Assembly: GCA_001798855.1 (NCBI GenBank)
Contig: MGQQ01000036.1
Span: 1-38,152, forward strand
DNA: 38,152 bases
Reading direction: 5' to 3'
Origin: Deltaproteobacteria bacterium RBG_16_49_23
Lineage (GTDB): Bacteria; Desulfobacterota; BSN033; UBA1163
The notes under the pieces are model-generated. The model searched no databases. It saw nothing but the letters and a program-made list of their open reading frames with translations, and was not told where the DNA came from. How positions within the stretch are numbered: position 1 is the stretch's first letter; each line of letters opens with the position of its first letter. The position numbers were made by a program, and so were the translations under genes. Shown piece by piece: positions 17,257-25,146 of the stretch.

Positions 17257-18648
17257 CTATGACTCGTCGGTATGATTCAATCCGTATTTTTCGAGCCGGT
17301 AACGCATGGACCGGAAATTAATATGCAACAATTCAGCGGCCTTCTTTTTAATCCCCTTTGTCCTGTCGAGAGCCTTGAGCAGGAGGGTCCTCTCGATATC
17401 TTCCACGATCTTCTCAAGGTCTATCCCTTCACTCGGGATATCGAGATTGAGGTCCACTCTCTTGAGGGGAAGCTGTTCCTCGAGATAGGAGCTGAGATTG
17501 TGCGGCGTCAGCTCCCCGGAGGTTTCAAGGGCCACGGCTCTCTCGATAATATTCTGAAGCTCCCTCACATTGCCGGGATAGTCATATTGGAGGAGGATCC
17601 GGAGGGCTTCAGGAGAAACCTGGGAGATCTGTTTTCCAAGTTCTTCCGAATATCTCTTTAAAAAATGCCCGGCCAGGGAAGGGATATCTTCCTTTCGCTC
17701 TCGCAGGGGAGGAATTTTGATCTGGATGACGTTGAGTCGGTAAAAGAGATCCTCCCGGAACTGTTTTTCACGGACGGCTTTTTCAAGGTCTTTATTGGTC
17801 GCGGAAATGATCCGGACATCGACCCGGATGTCCTCCGTTCCCCCCACCCGTTTGAACTCCCTGTCCTGCAAGACACGAAGCAATTTGACCTGCATCATGA
17901 AAGGGAGTTCGCTGATTTCATCCAGGAAGATGGTTCCCTCATCCGCCACCTCGAACAAACCCTTCTTGGTCATAATGGCATCGGTAAAGGCTCCCTTCAT
18001 GTGGCCAAAGAGTTCGCTTTCGATCAAAGTTTCAGGGATGGCCCCACAGTTTAAAGTGACGAAAGGTTTATCCTTGCGCGGGCTGTTATAGTGGATCGCT
18101 TTAGCCACCAGTTCCTTGCCGGTTCCGCTTTCCCCGGCGACCAGGATATTTGTTTTGGTGGGAGCGACTTTCTCCAGGAGGTCATAGAGTTCGAGCATCT
18201 TGGAGCTCTGCCCGATGATATTTTCGAAATGGTACCGGTCTCTGACCACCTGTTTAAGCAGGAGGTTCTCATTCTGGAGATGTTTCTTCTCAAGAGCGTT
18301 ATGGATGATCAGCTTGATCTCTTCGATCTTAAAAGGTTTTGTAATATAATCATAAGCCCCTTCCTTCATCGCTTTAATGGCGGTGTCGGCAGAGGCATAG
18401 GCCGTGATCACAATCACAATCGTTTCGGGCGAAACTATTTTGATTCTTTTCAGGACGGAGATGCCATCCTGTTTGGGCATGCGGATGTCCACAAGGGCCA
18501 GGTCAAAGATATCTTTCTCAATCAGTTTCATCACCTCTTCTCCGTTAGAGGCGAGCGTGACCTTATAGCCCTCCTTTCTTAGCATGATGTCCAGAAACTC
18601 CCTCATGCTTTTTTCATCATCCGCGACAAGAATCTTATCCTTTAACAT
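17257..18648 (-). CDS. pilR: NtrC-family sigma-54 activator, PilR-like
   Basis: This is a response regulator that activates sigma-54 RNA polymerase. The receiver domain has D54 in ALVDIRMP as the phospho-acceptor and the KPF lysine at 104. The AAA+ domain has Walker A GESGTGKE at 172-179, the sigma-54 contact loop as GAFTDA at 219-224, and Walker B as TIFLDE. A Fis-type helix-turn-helix closes the protein (KKAAELLHINFRSMRYRLEK). The contact loop departs from the usual GAFTGA by one residue. It starts 18 bases after pilS and is last in the pilBTCSR operon. The obvious target is the -24/-12 promoter upstream of pilB at 25016-25031, and normally also pilA, which is not in this window. The PilR assignment rests on context. 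Confidence 0.88.
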   Translation of the reverse strand: MLKDKILVADDEKSMREFLDIMLRKEGYKVTLASNGEEVMKLIEKDIFDLALVDIRMPKQDGISVLKRIKIVSPETIVIVITAYASADTAIKAMKEGAYDYITKPFKIEEIKLIIHNALEKKHLQNENLLLKQVVRDRYHFENIIGQSSKMLELYDLLEKVAPTKTNILVAGESGTGKELVAKAIHYNSPRKDKPFVTLNCGAIPETLIESELFGHMKGAFTDAIMTKKGLFEVADEGTIFLDEISELPFMMQVKLLRVLQDREFKRVGGTEDIRVDVRIISATNKDLEKAVREKQFREDLFYRLNVIQIKIPPLRERKEDIPSLAGHFLKRYSEELGKQISQVSPEALRILLQYDYPGNVRELQNIIERAVALETSGELTPHNLSSYLEEQLPLKRVDLNLDIPSEGIDLEKIVEDIERTLLLKALDRTKGIKKKAAELLHINFRSMRYRLEKYGLNHTDES

Positions 18649-18666
18649 TCTCTTTTTCCTCGGTTC

Positions 18667-20397
18667 TCACCGGTTTTGGCTGATCCCTGATCCGGCAGGG
18701 AGAAAGACAATGAAGGCGGCTCCTTTGCCGACATCACTCTCCACCTTGATCACCCCGTTATGGTTTTCAATAATTCTATGGACGATCGAGAGGCCCAACC
18801 CTGTCCCTCCTTCCTTGGTTGTGTAGAACGGTTCGAAGATCTTCTCCTTTTCATTCGGGGCAATTCCATTTCCGGAATCAGCAATCACAATCTTCACCCA
18901 ATCTTTCCCTTTCTCCGACGAATAGAATGGAAGACTTCCCCCAAACGCCTTATTTACCTTTTCGATATCAACCCGAATGTCACCCCCCTCTGAGATGGCC
19001 TGGGCGGCATTGATCAGAAGATTCCAGAAGACCTGTCTCATCTGGTCCGGGTCCACGAGCGCCTGAATTCCCCCGTTTAGATGGGGGCGGGTCATCTGGA
19101 GCCCCTCATGAAAGGCAGGAGAGTGAATGAAGAGTTCGACCGTTTCGTCAAGAATCTTCCCAATCTCCCAGGCAGATCGATGAGTCTGGGGAGGATGGGC
19201 AAAGAGGAGGAAGTCAGTGATCAATGCATTGAGCCTCTCCGACTCTCGGAGGGTGATTTCCATCAGATGCTCTTGTTCCTGATCGAGAGAGAGCTCCGAT
19301 TTCAACATCTGAATCGATCCGCTTAATGAGGCGAGGGGATTTCTGATCTCGTGGGCCATCCCTGCGGCCAGGGAACCGATGGCTGCCATCCGATCGAATC
19401 GTTTCATCTGCTCTTCCATTTCCTTGAAACGGGTGATGTCCTGAAAAATGAGAGTGTGTCCGATCAATGATCCAGAGGGGTCGGTCAGAGGCGAGATGGA
19501 GAACCCGAGATAGGTCTTTCTCCCATTCTCATCGCAGAGAAGGGTTTCCGAACGCTGGTAATCCGGAAAAAAGTATGGAGCTTTTTTTTTCAGTTCCTCA
19601 AGGACCCCGCCAATCTCGGGGAAGAGATGATCGATGAAGACATCCTTCAATGCCTCCTCCCTCCGGTTCAGGATCTTTTCTGCGGTCCGGTTGAGGAAAT
19701 TGATCTTGCCATGGAGATCGATGGTGAGCAGTCCACTGTCCAGGCTCTGGATGATATTCCGGTTGAAGGCTTCGAGTTGATCATAATCGACCTGTTTCTG
19801 GATAAGTTCGCCCTTCTTCTTTTTCAATTCCTCGGAGATCGTGCTGCTCAGGAAGGCGACGATATAATAGGCGGCTAAATAAGTGACCAGGGAGTAAAAA
19901 ACCTGGCCGGGTTCGGGCGTGACGATCTGCCCGGGGGGACGGATCCACCCATAGAGTTGCAGAAACAGGATCAGGCCGTAGAGAAAGGTGGAGAGGGAGG
20001 CCGAGTAGAAAGCTCCCCTTTGATAGAAGAGGATACTGCTGCCGATGATCGAGAAGATATAAGCGATCGGAAAGAAGCTTTCCTTCCCGCCGGTATAATA
20101 GACGAGTCCGGCGATGAAGAGGTGATCGATTACCATCTGGACAAAGGTGAATCGGCGGAGGTCTTTGACCCGATTGAGCAGAAAGGCATAAGTGATGGTG
20201 ACCAGATAGAAGAGGCTGATAAAATAATAGAACTGGTTGGTCATGGAGATGAAGAAGTACTTCTTTTCGGAAAGCTGGAAGATATAGGCAATAGCCAGCA
20301 GCAGGGTAAGGATGATGACCCGCCAGAGCATCAATCCCTTCACATTTTTGAGCATTTTTTGCTGGGTGTCGGGAGAAAAAATCAGATTCGAGTTCAT
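18667..20397 (-). CDS. pilS: PilS-like membrane sensor histidine kinase
   Basis: From the ATG at 20397 the kinase has 576 residues. Five or six membrane helices occupy about residues 22-185, as in PilS, with little periplasmic sequence. A PAS domain follows (about 218-330), then HisKA with H349 in MAHEIRNPLASLSG, and an HATPase domain with DSGNGIAPNEKEKIFEPFYT and GGTGLGLSIVHRI. The frame stays open upstream to 20481, but those 28 codons lie in a GC-rich palindromic spacer. GGAGG ten bases before ATG 20397 supports the shorter start. It sits between pilC and pilR. In Pseudomonas PilS senses pilin in the inner membrane; whether that holds here is not shown by the sequence. Confidence 0.88.
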   Translation of the reverse strand: MNSNLIFSPDTQQKMLKNVKGLMLWRVIILTLLLAIAYIFQLSEKKYFFISMTNQFYYFISLFYLVTITYAFLLNRVKDLRRFTFVQMVIDHLFIAGLVYYTGGKESFFPIAYIFSIIGSSILFYQRGAFYSASLSTFLYGLILFLQLYGWIRPPGQIVTPEPGQVFYSLVTYLAAYYIVAFLSSTISEELKKKKGELIQKQVDYDQLEAFNRNIIQSLDSGLLTIDLHGKINFLNRTAEKILNRREEALKDVFIDHLFPEIGGVLEELKKKAPYFFPDYQRSETLLCDENGRKTYLGFSISPLTDPSGSLIGHTLIFQDITRFKEMEEQMKRFDRMAAIGSLAAGMAHEIRNPLASLSGSIQMLKSELSLDQEQEHLMEITLRESERLNALITDFLLFAHPPQTHRSAWEIGKILDETVELFIHSPAFHEGLQMTRPHLNGGIQALVDPDQMRQVFWNLLINAAQAISEGGDIRVDIEKVNKAFGGSLPFYSSEKGKDWVKIVIADSGNGIAPNEKEKIFEPFYTTKEGGTGLGLSIVHRIIENHNGVIKVESDVGKGAAFIVFLPAGSGISQNR

Positions 20398-20437
20398 AGG
20401 ATTCCATCCTCCGATACGGCCCGGAGGTGACCGGAAC

Positions 20438-20532
20438 GTGCCCCGCAAGCCCCACGCTGTGCGCGGGGTCAAGGGGCACAATATAATGATATTACATTAC
20501 CGGGAAGCCCCGGCCTGTGGCCGGAGAGCTTC
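20438..20532. repeat. Two palindromes in the pilC-pilS junction
   Basis: GTGCCCC...GGGGCAC arms (20438-20444 and 20473-20479) enclose a CCCCGC/GCGGGG pair. A second hairpin at 20504-20532 has GAAGC/GCTTC outside and CCGGCC/GGCCGG inside. Neither has a following T tract on the minus strand, so I do not call a terminator. They may tune pilS relative to pilC by RNA stability. Confidence 0.55.
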
Positions 20533-20537
20533 AAAGG

Positions 20538-21743
20538 TTATTGCACAGCCGATGCCATCTGAAAGATCGGCAGATACATTGCAATCACGACCCCTCCGAT
20601 CACGACTCCCAGAAAGACCATTAAAAAAGGTTCGAGGAGGGAGGTGAGATTGCTTACGGCCACATCAACCTCATCATCGTAAAAGTCCGCAATTTTTGTA
20701 AGCATGGAGTCCAATGCGCCTGTGGATTCTCCAACAGAGATCATCTGGATGACCATCGGGGGAAAGATCTCGCTCCTGCCCAGAGGCTCTGCGATGGTTT
20801 CACCCTCCCGGATGCTGGCTCTTGCATTGAGAATCGCGGTCTCAATGGTCCGGTTTCCAGCCGTCTTCGAGACAATAAGGAGCCCGTCCAGGATGGGAAC
20901 TCCGCTGCTCACCAGTGTTCCCAGAGTCCGGGCAAATCGGGCCACAGCGACTTTTTTAAGGAGCATTCCAAAGACGGGCAATTTCAGCAGGAGGCGATCC
21001 ACCAGGGTCTTTCCCGCCTCCGTCTTATAAAACTTCTTAAAAAGATAGAAGAGGAGGATGACCGCCGGGATAATGACGGCGATATATTTTTTGATCATTT
21101 TGCTCATGGTGAGGACGATGAGGGTGGGGAGCGGAAGGGACTGGCCGGCCGATTTAAACATCGTCTCAAAGACAGGGATGACGAAGATCATCAGGATCAA
21201 TACGACGAGGATGGCCACCGACACAATGATGGCGGGATAGATCATGGCGGATTTGACCTTCTTTTTAAGGGCCTCCGCCTTTTCGATATAGTTCGCCAGA
21301 CGGGTCAGGATATTGTCGAGAATCCCCCCTTCCTCGCCGGCGACCACAAGGTTCGTATAGAGATCATCGAAGGTGGCGGGGTGTTTTTTGAGGGCTCCGG
21401 CAAAAGTGGATCCTCCTTCCACGTCCTCCCGGATTTCACGGATAATATTTTTAAAGAGCTTATGCTCCTGCTGTGAAGAAAGGATGTCCAGCGATTGGAC
21501 CAGAGGCAGTCCGGCATCGATCATGGTCGCCAGTTGCCGGGTGAAGATGGCGATGGAGCGCTGGTTCACCTTTTTCCCGAACGGCAGGGCAATTTTGAAC
21601 TCTTTTCCTTTAAGAGCGATTTTAGTGGGGATGACGCTCTGTTGTCTCAGATGGATACGGATGGCTGCTTCGCCTGGAGCTTCCATCTCGCCCTTCTTGA
21701 TCGCTCCCTTCAGTGTCTTTCCTTCCCATTTATAGATTGGCAT
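20538..21743 (-). CDS. pilC: Type IV pilus inner-membrane platform protein
   Basis: PilC is the inner-membrane platform through which the PilB and PilT motors act on the growing or retracting fibre. The 401 residues contain two GspF domains in tandem. The first includes FTRQLATMIDAGLPLVQSLD and the second ARTLGTLVSSGVPILDGL, the classic duplicated motif. Membrane helices lie at about 165-192, 215-235 and 372-393. The N-terminus MPIYKWEGKTLKGAIKKGEM matches the short cytoplasmic lead of the family. It starts 66 bases after pilT, and that gap holds a palindromic repeat. Gene order and length are normal. Confidence 0.95.
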   Translation of the reverse strand: MPIYKWEGKTLKGAIKKGEMEAPGEAAIRIHLRQQSVIPTKIALKGKEFKIALPFGKKVNQRSIAIFTRQLATMIDAGLPLVQSLDILSSQQEHKLFKNIIREIREDVEGGSTFAGALKKHPATFDDLYTNLVVAGEEGGILDNILTRLANYIEKAEALKKKVKSAMIYPAIIVSVAILVVLILMIFVIPVFETMFKSAGQSLPLPTLIVLTMSKMIKKYIAVIIPAVILLFYLFKKFYKTEAGKTLVDRLLLKLPVFGMLLKKVAVARFARTLGTLVSSGVPILDGLLIVSKTAGNRTIETAILNARASIREGETIAEPLGRSEIFPPMVIQMISVGESTGALDSMLTKIADFYDDEVDVAVSNLTSLLEPFLMVFLGVVIGGVVIAMYLPIFQMASAVQ

Positions 21744-21758
21744 AATTTCACCCTTTCA

Positions 21759-21804
21759 AATCCCCCCGTCCCCCCCTTTAGTAAAGGGGGAGGACGGGGG
21801 GATT
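21759..21804. repeat. Near-perfect palindrome between pilT and pilC
   Basis: AATCCCCCCGTCC at the left pairs with GGACGGGGGGATT at the right, around CCCCTTTAGTAAAGGGG. The stem is about 20 pairs. It is a relative of the palindrome at 1205-1241. In the pilTC transcript it would form a very stable hairpin just upstream of the pilC start, which could reduce PilC or protect pilT mRNA. Confidence 0.75.
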
Positions 21805-21809
21805 ACAAT

Positions 21810-22916
21810 TCAGGTTGTCTTGGTCTGTCTTTCTCTCTTCCCGCCCAGAATGCCTGAGTTGGATAACATCTGACGAAATTCATCCATATTATGGCTCCTC
21901 TCCATAGCGACTTCCACGGAGATAAAATGACGCTCCACCAGGGAGAGGAGGGCCTGGTTCATTGTCTGCATCCCGAACTTGGCCTGACCGACCTGCATGG
22001 AGGAATAGAGCTGCTGGATCTTGTCCTCACGGATCAGGTTCCGTATAGCAGGGTTCGGGATCATGACCTCCATGGCCAGGGCCCGGCCTTTTCCTCCCAG
22101 TTTGGGGAGGAGCTGCTGGGATAAGATCCCTTCGAGAACAAAGGAGAGTTGTGTCCGGACCTGTTGCTGCTGGTGAGGGGGGAAGACATCGATGATCCGG
22201 TTGATTGTCTCCACGCAGGAGTTCGTGTGCAGTGTGGCAAAGGTAAGATGACCTGTTTCCGCAGTTAGAAGGGCCGCCTGAATTGTCTCCAGATCTCTCA
22301 TCTCACCGATGAGGATGATATCGGGATCCTGCCGGAGGACATGGCGGAGGGCATGTCCGAAGCTTTTCGTATCGGAATGGACTTCCCTCTGATTCACGAT
22401 GCAATTTTTGTGTCGATGGAGGTACTCGATCGGATCTTCGATCGTGATGATATGCGCATTTTGCTCATTATTGATCTTATCGATCATGGCGGCAAGGGTG
22501 GTGGATTTTCCGGTTCCGGTGGGGCCTGTTACCAGAACGAGGCCTTTGGGCTTCTTAATCAGCTCAGTGACGATGGGAGGAATTCCCAGTTCAGAAAAGT
22601 TTAGGATGTCAAAAGAGATGGCCCGGAAGGCTCCTGCCACGGCTCCCCGCTGCATATAGATATTTCCCCGGAACCGGCTCAAGCCTTTGATCCCAAACGA
22701 AAAGTCCAGTTCCGTATCCTCTTCAAACATATGGCGTTGGGCATCTGTGAGAACGCTGTAACAGAGCCGTTTTGTATCCGGGGCAGCAAGGATCGTAGAA
22801 TCAAGAGTCAACAACTTTCCATCGATCCTGAATTGAGGAGCAGAGCCAGTAGTGATATGCAAGTCTGAGGCCTTCTTTTCAATCATGGTTTCAAGTAATT
22901 TCTGCAACTCGATCAT
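21810..22916 (-). CDS. pilT: Type IV pilus retraction ATPase
   Basis: PilT powers pilus retraction for twitching motility. The 368 residues show the N-terminal PAS-like part (KKASDLHITTGSAPQFRIDG), Walker A GPTGTGKST at 131-139, the Asp box, Walker B as ILIGEMRD, and the His box (LTFATLHTN). AIRNLIRE near the C-terminus is the signature that separates PilT from PilB and PilU. The ATG at 22916 follows GGAGAAAATG-type spacing, 23 bases after pilB. All catalytic motifs look intact. Confidence 0.96.
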   Translation of the reverse strand: MIELQKLLETMIEKKASDLHITTGSAPQFRIDGKLLTLDSTILAAPDTKRLCYSVLTDAQRHMFEEDTELDFSFGIKGLSRFRGNIYMQRGAVAGAFRAISFDILNFSELGIPPIVTELIKKPKGLVLVTGPTGTGKSTTLAAMIDKINNEQNAHIITIEDPIEYLHRHKNCIVNQREVHSDTKSFGHALRHVLRQDPDIILIGEMRDLETIQAALLTAETGHLTFATLHTNSCVETINRIIDVFPPHQQQQVRTQLSFVLEGILSQQLLPKLGGKGRALAMEVMIPNPAIRNLIREDKIQQLYSSMQVGQAKFGMQTMNQALLSLVERHFISVEVAMERSHNMDEFRQMLSNSGILGGKRERQTKTT

Positions 22917-22939
22917 ATTTCATTTTCTCCTTTTCCGGT

Positions 22940-24733
22940 TCAACGATCATCCATGGTTGACCTGAGCACTTCTTCGATCGTGGTCAATCCTTCCCGAATC
23001 TTGATGACCCCGCTCTGCCTGAGGGTCTTCATTCCTAACCGCATGGCTTCCCTCTTGACCTCCGAGGTCGATGCCCGGGACAGGATGAGTTCTTTGATCT
23101 CTTCTTTAATGGCCATCACCTCATAGAGACCGACCCGTCCTTTATAGCCTGTATTATTGCAGATCGGACATCCTTTGCCCTTGTAAACCGGAAAGGTCTT
23201 CGCCTCATCCGGGGGGACGCCCAGGTCGATCAGGAGCTGGGGATGGACCTTGATCGGCTCCCGGCATTCCATACAAATCTTCCGGATCAACCTCTGAGCC
23301 AGGATGAGGATGACAGCCGATGAGATCAAAAAGGGTTCAATTCCCATATCGATCAATCGGGTCACGGTCCCGGGCGCATCGTTGGTATGGACGGTGCTCA
23401 GGACAAGGTGCCCGGTGAGGGCGGCCTGAACCCCGATCTGGGCGGTCTCAAAATCCCGGATCTCGCCCACCATGATGATGTCCGGGTCCTGTCGGAGAAA
23501 AGCTCGGAGTGAAGAGGCAAACGTGAGTCCGATCTCCTCATGCATCTGGACCTGATTGATTCCCATAAAATTATATTCCACGGGGTCTTCGGCGGTGGTG
23601 ATATTCTCCGTCTCTTTATTCAATTCGGATAGCGCGGAGTAAAGGGTTGTTGTTTTTCCACTTCCCGTCGGCCCTGTGACCAGAATCATCCCAACCGGTT
23701 TTCGAAGGGCATTTTTGAAATCTTCAAGGGACGATTCTTCAAACCCGAGTTTGACCATGTCCAGTTGCAAAGACGATTTGTCGAGGAGACGAAGGACCAC
23801 TTTCTCTCCGAAAAGGACAGGGACGGTAGAGACCCGGAAGTCCATCTCCCGGCCTTTGCCGAAGCGCAGCTTGATCCTCCCGTCCTGGGGAAGGCGTCTT
23901 TCAGCGATATCGAGCTTTGACATGATTTTTAAACGAGAGACGATCGCATTCTTGATCTGGACGGGGAGCGTCATCTCACGTCTCATGACACCGTCCACCC
24001 TGTATCTGACTCGAAAACTCTTTTCGTATGGCTCAAAATGGATATCGCTGGCTCCCAATTTGATCGCCTTGATGAGAACCCCGTTGACGATCTTGATGAT
24101 CGGGCCTCCGATCTCATCGGTTTCATCCATGACCTGGTTTTCAACGACCTCAATATTATCGACTGCGCCATGGACCAACTTGTCAAATTCATCAACATCG
24201 ACCAGGCTGCTGTCGATGAGGTCGAAATCAGATTCCGAGACTTTATCTTCGTCCAGGGAGTAGTCGAGGGCCTGGAAATTTGTTGTCCCCAACCCAGCCA
24301 CACTGCCCCCACTGCCGTAATATTTCTTTATGGCATCGATGATTTCTGCCTCCGAGGCCACCACCGCCTCGACATTGAAGCTTGTCATAAATTTGATCTC
24401 ATCGATGACGTAAATATTGCTGGGGTCGGCCATGGCCAGTGTCAACTTAGGGCCCACGCGGCTAATGGGGATGATGAAATATTTTTTTGAGATGCTCGAT
24501 GGAATTAATTTAATGACGTTGGGGTTGATTTCAATTTTCGAAAGCTTGACGGAGGGAACCCGGTACTGGGCGCTCAAGAAAGAGAGAAGTTCATCCTCTT
24601 TTATATAGCCCAATCTTACCAGGTTCGACTCTAAACGTCCGCCCTTCAGTTTCTGCTCGTCCTGTGCCTTTTTCAGTTGCTCTGAGGTAATAAAATTTCT
24701 TTTAATGAGCAGATCGCCTAATCGTTCTGACAA
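22940..24733 (-). CDS. pilB: Type IV pilus assembly ATPase
   Basis: PilB powers pilus extension. The 597-residue protein has an N-terminal MshEN-type domain (LGDLLIKRNFITSEQLKKAQ), a type known in relatives to bind cyclic di-GMP; whether this copy does is not shown. The GspE core carries Walker A GPTGSGKTTT, Walker B MVGEIRD and the His box LSTVHTND. A four-cysteine zinc site has CMEC followed about 35 residues later by CPIC. The ATG lies at 24731-24733. It heads the operon pilB-pilT-pilC-pilS-pilR and lies about 280 bases downstream of the sigma-54 promoter. No pilA, pilM-Q or pilD is present nearby. Confidence 0.95.
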   Translation of the reverse strand: MSERLGDLLIKRNFITSEQLKKAQDEQKLKGGRLESNLVRLGYIKEDELLSFLSAQYRVPSVKLSKIEINPNVIKLIPSSISKKYFIIPISRVGPKLTLAMADPSNIYVIDEIKFMTSFNVEAVVASEAEIIDAIKKYYGSGGSVAGLGTTNFQALDYSLDEDKVSESDFDLIDSSLVDVDEFDKLVHGAVDNIEVVENQVMDETDEIGGPIIKIVNGVLIKAIKLGASDIHFEPYEKSFRVRYRVDGVMRREMTLPVQIKNAIVSRLKIMSKLDIAERRLPQDGRIKLRFGKGREMDFRVSTVPVLFGEKVVLRLLDKSSLQLDMVKLGFEESSLEDFKNALRKPVGMILVTGPTGSGKTTTLYSALSELNKETENITTAEDPVEYNFMGINQVQMHEEIGLTFASSLRAFLRQDPDIIMVGEIRDFETAQIGVQAALTGHLVLSTVHTNDAPGTVTRLIDMGIEPFLISSAVILILAQRLIRKICMECREPIKVHPQLLIDLGVPPDEAKTFPVYKGKGCPICNNTGYKGRVGLYEVMAIKEEIKELILSRASTSEVKREAMRLGMKTLRQSGVIKIREGLTTIEEVLRSTMDDR

Positions 24734-24818
24734 TTTTTATTCCCCTGTAAGAAACTACGCCTCGTCCGGGACTCCGCCCGGAAGAGGTGGCCCATTCCGG
24801 CAGTTATTTCCTGGCAGC

Positions 24819-24835
24819 CGCAACCTTCAGTTGCG
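24819..24835. repeat. Hairpin related to the 4207-4222 repeat, in the pilB leader
   Basis: CGCAAC-CTTCA-GTTGCG forms a six-pair stem within the context AGCCGCAACCTTCAGTTGCG, which parallels the copy upstream of guaB. It lies about 85 bases before the pilB start in the untranslated leader. Confidence 0.5.
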
Positions 24836-24967
24836 TTTCAGGGTCGGTATTACATTGGAGGCCGATACGCAGGCTCCTGCGGCAGGGCCTTCGACTCCCA
24901 TTTGGTTTTCCCAAATCATCGGCAATCTTTTGTCGATATCGATTCCCTAATGGCCTATTATAATGAC

Positions 24968-24999
24968 TTGACATATTAAACCTGACGAAATCATGTCAA
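24968..24999. promoter_or_regulatory. TTGACAT/ATGTCAA inverted repeat just downstream of the pil promoter
   Basis: TTGACAT at 24968-24974 and ATGTCAA at 24993-24999 are perfect seven-base inverted arms, 18 bases apart. Relative to the leftward transcript from the -24/-12 site this falls in the first bases of the leader. It could be an operator, or the ATGTCAA arm could be a -35 box (TTGACA on the minus strand, with TAATAT 15 bases on). Neither reading is proven. Confidence 0.4.
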
Positions 25000-25015
25000 A
25001 TCCGAAGGTAATATA

Positions 25016-25031
25016 AGCAAGATGAGTGCCA
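25016..25031 (-). promoter_or_regulatory. Sigma-54 (-24/-12) promoter for the pil operon
   Basis: Read on the minus strand the site is TGGCAC-TCATC-TTGCT: -24 box at plus 25026-25031, five-base spacer, -12 box at plus 25016-25020. It matches the TGGCAC-N5-TTGCW consensus at every position. It points toward pilB, whose start is 283 bases downstream, and nothing else lies in between. The operon it feeds ends in an NtrC-type activator (pilR), which fits. Confidence 0.85.
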
Positions 25032-25037
25032 ATTTTT

Positions 25038-25141
25038 GACAATTTTTTAATTGTCTGAAATGATTAGAATATTTTTAATTCTTTACCTTTTAATCTTCAA
25101 GAGGATATGAAAAAAGAGGTTCCATTGGTTAAAAATTGTCC
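25038..25141. promoter_or_regulatory. Candidate upstream activator sites for PilR
   Basis: Just upstream of the -24 box a perfect GACAAT/ATTGTC inverted pair lies at 25038-25043 and 25050-25055. A further AAAATTGTCC lies near 25131-25141, giving three (A/T)TTGTC half-sites in about 100 bases. Sigma-54 activators usually bind 80-200 bases upstream of -24, so the distal site is well placed, while the proximal palindrome is closer than usual. The link to PilR is inference. The rest of the 413-base gap (24734-25146) is AT-rich with no open frame. Confidence 0.4.
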
Positions 25142-25146
25142 AGATC

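Noticed and set aside
20398..20481. 28-residue N-terminal extension of pilS
   Set aside because: It is encoded by a GC-rich palindrome, has no ribosome site, and the shorter start has GGAGG upstream.
24953..24964. TATAAT on the minus strand in the pilB leader as a sigma-70 promoter
   Set aside because: No -35 box at suitable spacing; the TTGACA at plus 24994-24999 is too far from it. The sigma-54 site is much better supported.
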